From Flavobacterium flevense (GTDB lineage Bacteria > Bacteroidota > Bacteroidia > Flavobacteriales > Flavobacteriaceae): a stretch of DNA of 64,000 nucleotides. How positions within the stretch are numbered: the stretch's first letter is position 1; the number at the start of each line of letters is the position of its first letter. Below, piece by piece: positions 59,787 to 64,000 of this stretch. Where the stretch lies: the NCBI RefSeq assembly GCF_900142775.1, contig NZ_FRCC01000008.1, forward strand, positions 124,001 through 188,000, read 5' to 3'. Position numbers and translations under genes: made by a program. The notes beneath the pieces are model-generated. The model ran no database searches. It saw nothing but the letters and a program-made list of their open reading frames with translations, and was not told the DNA's origin.

Positions 59787-61982
59787 ATGAATTCAAACGA
59801 AATTGATATCCATAAAGAATTAAAAAAATATTTTGGCTTTAGTCAATTTAAGGGATTACAGGAGCAAGTGATTACAAGCTTAATGAATAAGCAAAATACA
59901 TTTGTGATAATGCCTACAGGTGGAGGGAAATCATTATGTTATCAGTTGCCTGCTTTAATTCAGGAAGGGACAGCTGTGGTAGTTTCTCCATTAATTGCTT
60001 TAATGAAAAATCAGGTAGATGCGATACGAAGTTTGTCTTCAGAAAATGGCATCGCCCATGTTTTAAATTCTTCTTTGACAAAAACCGAAATAGCTCAGGT
60101 TAAAAAAGATATTACTTCGGGATTAACCAAATTATTGTATGTCGCTCCGGAATCATTGACAAAGGAAGAAAATGTCAGTTTCCTGAAAAGTGTTACCATT
60201 TCTTTTGTTGCTATCGATGAAGCACATTGTATCTCTGAATGGGGACATGATTTTAGACCCGAATATCGAAATCTTAAAAATATAATCAAACAAATAGGTG
60301 AGGTGCCGGTTATAGGTCTTACCGCTACGGCAACTCCAAAAGTACAGGAAGATATTCTGAAAAATCTGGATATGTCTAATGCTACTACTTTTAAAGCCTC
60401 TTTTAACAGGCCTAATTTGTATTATGAAGTACGCACTAAGACTAAAAATGTTGAATCAGATATTATTCGGTTTATTCGTCAGCATAAAGGGAAATCAGGT
60501 GTTATTTATTGTTTAAGCCGAAAAAAAGTAGAAGCAATTGCCGAAGTACTAAAAGTAAACGGTATTAGTGCTGTTCCTTATCATGCAGGACTGGATGCTA
60601 AAACCAGGGCCAAACATCAGGATATGTTTTTGATGGAAGATGTAGAAGTGGTGGTGGCTACCATTGCATTTGGAATGGGAATTGATAAACCCGATGTGCG
60701 TTTTGTAATTCACCACGATATTCCTAAATCTCTGGAAAGTTATTATCAGGAAACAGGCCGTGCCGGACGTGATGGAGGCGAAGGACATTGTCTGGCTTAT
60801 TATTCTTATAAGGACGTAGAGAAATTAGAGAAATTCATGTCAGGTAAACCGGTTGCTGAACAGGAAATAGGTTTTGCTTTGTTGCAGGAAGTTGTGGCTT
60901 ATGCCGAAACGTCAATGTCAAGAAGGAAATTTTTACTGCATTATTTTGGTGAAGAATTCGACAGCGAGACCGGTGAAGGAGCCGATATGGATGACAATGT
61001 CAGAAATCCGAAGACAAAAGTTGAGGCCCAGAAAGAAGTGGTTCAGTTGCTCGAAGTAGTGCGCGATACCAAACATTTATATAAATCTAAAGAAATTGTT
61101 TTTACATTAATAGGTCGGGTCAATGCAGTAATTAAAGCACATCGTACGGATTCTCAGTCGTTTTTTGGTTGTGGTGCAGCTCATGACGAGAAATACTGGA
61201 TGGCCTTGCTGAGACAGGTTTTAGTAGAAGGATATTTGTCAAAAGACATCGAAACTTACGGGATTGTAAAGATTACCCAAAAAGGATTGGATTTTATTGC
61301 TAATCCAAGCTCTTTTATGATGTCTGAGGATCATGAGTATAATGATGCAGAAGATGAAGCTATTGTAACTGCTGCAAAATCAGCCGGTACTGCTGATGAG
61401 GCTTTAATGGAGATGCTGCGTGATTTGCGTAAAAAAGTAGCCAAGAAATTAGGAGTTCCGCCTTTTGTGGTGTTTCAGGAGCCTTCCTTGGAAGATATGG
61501 CTTTGAAATATCCTATCTCACAAGCAGAATTGATTAATATTCATGGTGTAGGGGAAGGAAAGGCTAAGAAATATGGTACCGAATTTATTGCCTTAATTAA
61601 TCGTTATGTAGAGGATAATGACATTATCCGTCCAGATGATTTGGTGGTGAAATCTACAGGTATTAATTCGGCTAATAAGCTTTATATTATTCAGAATATC
61701 GATCGCAAATTATCCTTAGATGATATTGCTAAAGCAAAAGGCTTAACAATGGATGCTTTGATTAAAGAAATGGAGCAAATTGTATATGCGGGAACCAAGC
61801 TGAATATTAAATACTGGATTGATGATATGCTTGATGAAGACCAGCAGGAAGAAATTCACGATTATTTTATGGAATCCAAAACCGATAAAATAGAGGAAGC
61901 CTTAAAGGAATTTGAAGGCGATTATGATATTGACGAACTACGGTTAATGCGTATCAAATTTATAAGTGAAGTAGCAAACTAA
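59787..61982 (+). CDS. recQ: ATP-dependent DNA helicase RecQ
   Basis: SF2 helicase of 731 residues: Q-motif region FGFSQFKGLQEQVI, Walker A GGGKS at 45-49, DEAH at 144-147 with the RecQ aromatic loop CISEWGHDFRPEYRNL, HRDC-type helix-turn segment ISQAELINIHGVGEGKAKKY near 565-600 and a long acidic C-terminus. It unwinds forked and recombination intermediates. The RQC zinc site looks lost: the segment RRKFLLHYFGEEFDSETGEG near 378-397 and the following residues contain none of the four cysteines of E. coli RecQ. A strong terminator hairpin follows. Confidence 0.95.
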   Translation: MNSNEIDIHKELKKYFGFSQFKGLQEQVITSLMNKQNTFVIMPTGGGKSLCYQLPALIQEGTAVVVSPLIALMKNQVDAIRSLSSENGIAHVLNSSLTKTEIAQVKKDITSGLTKLLYVAPESLTKEENVSFLKSVTISFVAIDEAHCISEWGHDFRPEYRNLKNIIKQIGEVPVIGLTATATPKVQEDILKNLDMSNATTFKASFNRPNLYYEVRTKTKNVESDIIRFIRQHKGKSGVIYCLSRKKVEAIAEVLKVNGISAVPYHAGLDAKTRAKHQDMFLMEDVEVVVATIAFGMGIDKPDVRFVIHHDIPKSLESYYQETGRAGRDGGEGHCLAYYSYKDVEKLEKFMSGKPVAEQEIGFALLQEVVAYAETSMSRRKFLLHYFGEEFDSETGEGADMDDNVRNPKTKVEAQKEVVQLLEVVRDTKHLYKSKEIVFTLIGRVNAVIKAHRTDSQSFFGCGAAHDEKYWMALLRQVLVEGYLSKDIETYGIVKITQKGLDFIANPSSFMMSEDHEYNDAEDEAIVTAAKSAGTADEALMEMLRDLRKKVAKKLGVPPFVVFQEPSLEDMALKYPISQAELINIHGVGEGKAKKYGTEFIALINRYVEDNDIIRPDDLVVKSTGINSANKLYIIQNIDRKLSLDDIAKAKGLTMDALIKEMEQIVYAGTKLNIKYWIDDMLDEDQQEEIHDYFMESKTDKIEEALKEFEGDYDIDELRLMRIKFISEVAN

Positions 61983-62010
61983 GATTTTAGAATGTAGACT
62001 TCAGAATTTG

Positions 62011-62056
62011 GATTTCAGATTAATATTGTAAACTATTAATCTGAAATCTTTTTTTT
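62011..62056 (+). terminator. Intrinsic terminator after recQ
   Basis: Perfect 14-base stem GATTTCAGATTAAT / ATTAATCTGAAATC with a 10-base loop, followed by eight T. It lies 29 bases after the recQ stop, between convergent genes. Confidence 0.85.
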
Positions 62057-62076
62057 GTCTTCTGCTTTCTGAGAAC

Positions 62077-62316
62077 TTAATTCTGATAGATTTCCCCGCG
62101 ATGTGGTTTCAAAGCATCACGCACCTGAATCATGTTTTCATCGGTTACAACCATAAAAGCGATAGCCTGCATTTCGCCCTGAATTTCAAATCCGGTAATG
62201 TTTAAGGGCAATTTTTCAATAGCAATATATTCTTTTAGATGAATTTCGTGATGTTCCGCTGTTTTGGCAGCTGCAGGGCCACGGAAATCCCAAATCAATT
62301 TTATTTTTCTGGACAT
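62077..62316 (-). CDS. Small conserved-looking hypothetical protein
   Basis: Protein of 79 residues from the ATG at 62316 (MSRKIKLIWDFRGPAAAKTA). An upstream ATG at 62346 would add ten residues but lies at a predicted transcription start. The sequence is compact with mixed alpha/beta pattern (IALEYIAIEKL-like and FEIQGEMQAIAFMVVTDENM segments), three early basic residues and several histidines (AEHHEIH). I do not recognise a family. Convergent with recQ and followed by the shared terminator region. Confidence 0.65.
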   Translation of the reverse strand: MSRKIKLIWDFRGPAAAKTAEHHEIHLKEYIAIEKLPLNITGFEIQGEMQAIAFMVVTDENMIQVRDALKPHRGEIYQN

Positions 62317-62343
62317 TTTTTTAGGTACAAAGTTTAAAAGAAG

Positions 62344-62351
62344 CAAAGGTA
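62344..62351 (-). promoter_or_regulatory. Putative -7 box for the small hypothetical gene
   Basis: TACCTTTG on the minus strand fits TAnnTTTG, 27 bases before the ATG at 62316. It supports that start over the one at 62346. Confidence 0.45.
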
Positions 62352-62407
62352 CGAAGTCTATTTTAAAATGGATTTTACATTAAAGAACTAATTTCAGTTC
62401 AAAATGT

Positions 62408-62415
62408 TATTTTTG
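62408..62415 (+). promoter_or_regulatory. Putative -7 box for the FAD-dependent oxidoreductase gene
   Basis: TATTTTTG fits TAnnTTTG and lies 46 bases before the ATG at 62462. No clear -33 element. Confidence 0.4.
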
Positions 62416-62461
62416 CAACTTCTTTTCATAAATAGAAAAGCCAATTGATAAATAAGATACC

Positions 62462-64000
62462 ATGCCAAAAGAACTTTTACTTCAGGTAACACCGGAAATT
62501 GCTGCAAATGAATTGTTGCTTAAAGACTATTTGTCCAAACAGATAAAAGTTACTCCCGAAGAAATTCAGCATGTTAGTATTTTAAAACGTTCTATTGATG
62601 CACGTCAAAAAGCGGTTAAAATCAATTTGAAAGTGCTTATTTATTTAAAAGGAGAAGCTTTTCAGGAAAATTTTCTTCAACTGCCTGATTATCCTAATGT
62701 CTCGAATGCTCAGGAGGTAATTGTTGTAGGTGCCGGTCCTGCAGGATTGTTTGCAGCTTTGCAATTGATAGAATTAGGTTTAAAACCAATAGTTGTCGAA
62801 CGCGGGAAAGACGTTCGTGGTCGTCGTCGTGATCTAAAAGCTATTAATCGCGATCATATTGTTGATGAAGATTCTAATTATTGTTTTGGGGAAGGTGGCG
62901 CCGGAACTTACTCAGACGGCAAATTATACACCCGTTCTAAGAAAAGAGGCGATGTCAACCGCATTTTAGAATTATTGGTAGCTTTTGGTGCTACTCCCGA
63001 TATTCTGGTAGATGCACATCCGCACATTGGAACAAATAAATTACCAAAGATTATCGAAGACATTCGTGATAAAATAAGGGAATGTGGTGGTCAGGTTTTG
63101 TTTGAAACCCGGGTAACTGATATTCTGATAAAAAATAATGAAGTTGAAGGAATCGTAACTCAAAACGGAGATCGAATTCTTGCAAGCAAATTAGTTTTGG
63201 CTACGGGACATTCGGCCAGAGATATTTTTGAATTATTAGATCGAAAAAAAATATTTATAGAGGCAAAACCTTTTGCTTTAGGCGTCAGAGCCGAACATCC
63301 GCAATCCTTAATTGACAGTATTCAGTATAGTTGCGATTATCGTGGCGAACTGCTGCCGCCCGCGCCTTATAGTATTGTAAAACAAGTAGGAGGTCGCGGA
63401 ATGTATTCTTTTTGTATGTGTCCGGGAGGTGTAATTGCACCTTGTGCTACAAGTCCGGGTGAAGTTGTTACAAATGGCTGGTCTCCTTCTAAAAGAGATC
63501 AGGCTACTGCCAATTCAGGAATTGTAATCGAATTAAAATTAGAAGATTTTAAACCTTTTGCTAAATTTGGTGCTTTGGCAGGAATGGAATTTCAAAAAAG
63601 TATTGAGCAAAAAGCGTGGCATCTGGCAGGTCAGACGCAAAAAGTTCCTGCTCAAAAAATGATTGATTTTACCCAGTCTAAAATTTCGAAAGAAATACCT
63701 AAAACATCGTATGTTCCCGGAACAACTTCCGTTGAGCTAGGGCAGGTTTTTCCGGGTTTTTTAACCCAGATTTTGCGTGAAGGTTTTACTGCTTTTGGAA
63801 AATCCATGCGAGGGTATTTAACGAATGAAGCTGTTCTTCATGCACCGGAATCCAGAACATCATCACCTGTCAGAATCCCAAGGGACGGAATAACATTAGA
63901 ACATTTACAAATAAAAGGCTTGTATCCTTGCGGAGAAGGAGCAGGTTATGCCGGCGGGATTATTTCGGCAGCTATTGATGGTGAAAAATGCGCTTTGATG
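62462..64000 (+). CDS. NAD(P)/FAD-dependent oxidoreductase, COG2509-like (3' end outside window)
   Basis: The frame from the ATG at 62462 stays open to the window end (513 codons). An N-terminal alpha/beta domain (about 1-85) is followed by the FAD-binding VIVVGAGPAGLFAALQLIEL near 88-107, VVERGKDVRGRRRD, FGEGGAGTYSDGKLYTRSKK near 140-159, LATGHSARDIF, and near the end LYPCGEGAGYAGGIISAAID for the second FAD contact. This is the pattern of the uncharacterised FAD-dependent dehydrogenases of COG2509. The substrate is unknown. Only the last few dozen residues should be missing. Confidence 0.88.
   Translation, partial: MPKELLLQVTPEIAANELLLKDYLSKQIKVTPEEIQHVSILKRSIDARQKAVKINLKVLIYLKGEAFQENFLQLPDYPNVSNAQEVIVVGAGPAGLFAALQLIELGLKPIVVERGKDVRGRRRDLKAINRDHIVDEDSNYCFGEGGAGTYSDGKLYTRSKKRGDVNRILELLVAFGATPDILVDAHPHIGTNKLPKIIEDIRDKIRECGGQVLFETRVTDILIKNNEVEGIVTQNGDRILASKLVLATGHSARDIFELLDRKKIFIEAKPFALGVRAEHPQSLIDSIQYSCDYRGELLPPAPYSIVKQVGGRGMYSFCMCPGGVIAPCATSPGEVVTNGWSPSKRDQATANSGIVIELKLEDFKPFAKFGALAGMEFQKSIEQKAWHLAGQTQKVPAQKMIDFTQSKISKEIPKTSYVPGTTSVELGQVFPGFLTQILREGFTAFGKSMRGYLTNEAVLHAPESRTSSPVRIPRDGITLEHLQIKGLYPCGEGAGYAGGIISAAIDGEKCALM

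Overview
The window looks like a chromosomal segment from a Flavobacterium-type member of the Bacteroidota. The DNA is AT-rich and genes mostly lack Shine-Dalgarno sequences. Several gene starts are preceded by the Bacteroidota -7 box TAnnTTTG, sometimes with an upstream TTTG. The right end carries typical flavobacterial core genes (pssA, lptB, tatC, kdsD, recQ, DUF4105 and DUF5808 proteins). No tRNA, rRNA, CRISPR array or classical insertion sequence was seen.

Layout. (1) 1-8404: the end of a serotype-like glycan cluster, with a cut acyltransferase, sugar-nucleotide epimerases, a UDP-xylose synthase, glycosyltransferases and a small Wzy-like membrane protein. (2) 8407-13123: the dTDP-L-rhamnose operon rmlC-D-B-A, in which every gene-gene junction holds a small insert. 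(3) 13189-18694: a lipid-linked initiation module (WecA/WbpL-type transferase, aminotransferase, WbpM/PglF-type 4,6-dehydratase) and a CpsB-type phosphatase on the opposite strand. (4) 19398-33842: an ABC-transporter-dependent polysaccharide cluster (wzm, wzt, methyltransferases, many glycosyltransferases, a PP-loop enzyme, a pyruvyltransferase). (5) 34156-38550: a nonulosonic-acid pair (cytidylyltransferase fused to a HAD phosphatase, and a NeuB-type synthase) set in long repeat arrays. (6) 38740-53892: a second glycan cluster with an MBOAT/SGNH acylation pair, glycosyltransferases, FkbM methyltransferase, exostosin-like transferase, O-antigen ligase/polymerase and a second initiating sugar transferase. 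(7) 53896-64000: core genes.

How the genes work together. rmlABCD makes dTDP-L-rhamnose, which the epimerase at 127 may convert further. The UXS homologue makes UDP-xylose. The dehydratase, aminotransferase and reductase make 6-deoxy-HexNAc sugars that the WecA-like enzyme can load on undecaprenyl phosphate. The many glycosyltransferases extend one or more glycans. One is probably capped by methylation and exported by Wzm/Wzt; another is probably polymerised by a Wzy/WaaL-type protein.

The most unusual content is not the sugar genes but the small mobile-looking units between them. Two PD-(D/E)XK (GxxExxY) genes and one broken BRO-N gene each lie between inverted arms made of three roughly 10-bp AATTCG repeats, and they fill all three gaps of the rml operon. 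Two GIY-YIG nuclease genes lie inside the loops of two sequence-unrelated hairpin repeat families. In both, the stop codon is the TGA of the hairpin's terminal TGACA. These suggest nuclease-linked palindromic cassettes. Activity and mobility are inferred, not shown.
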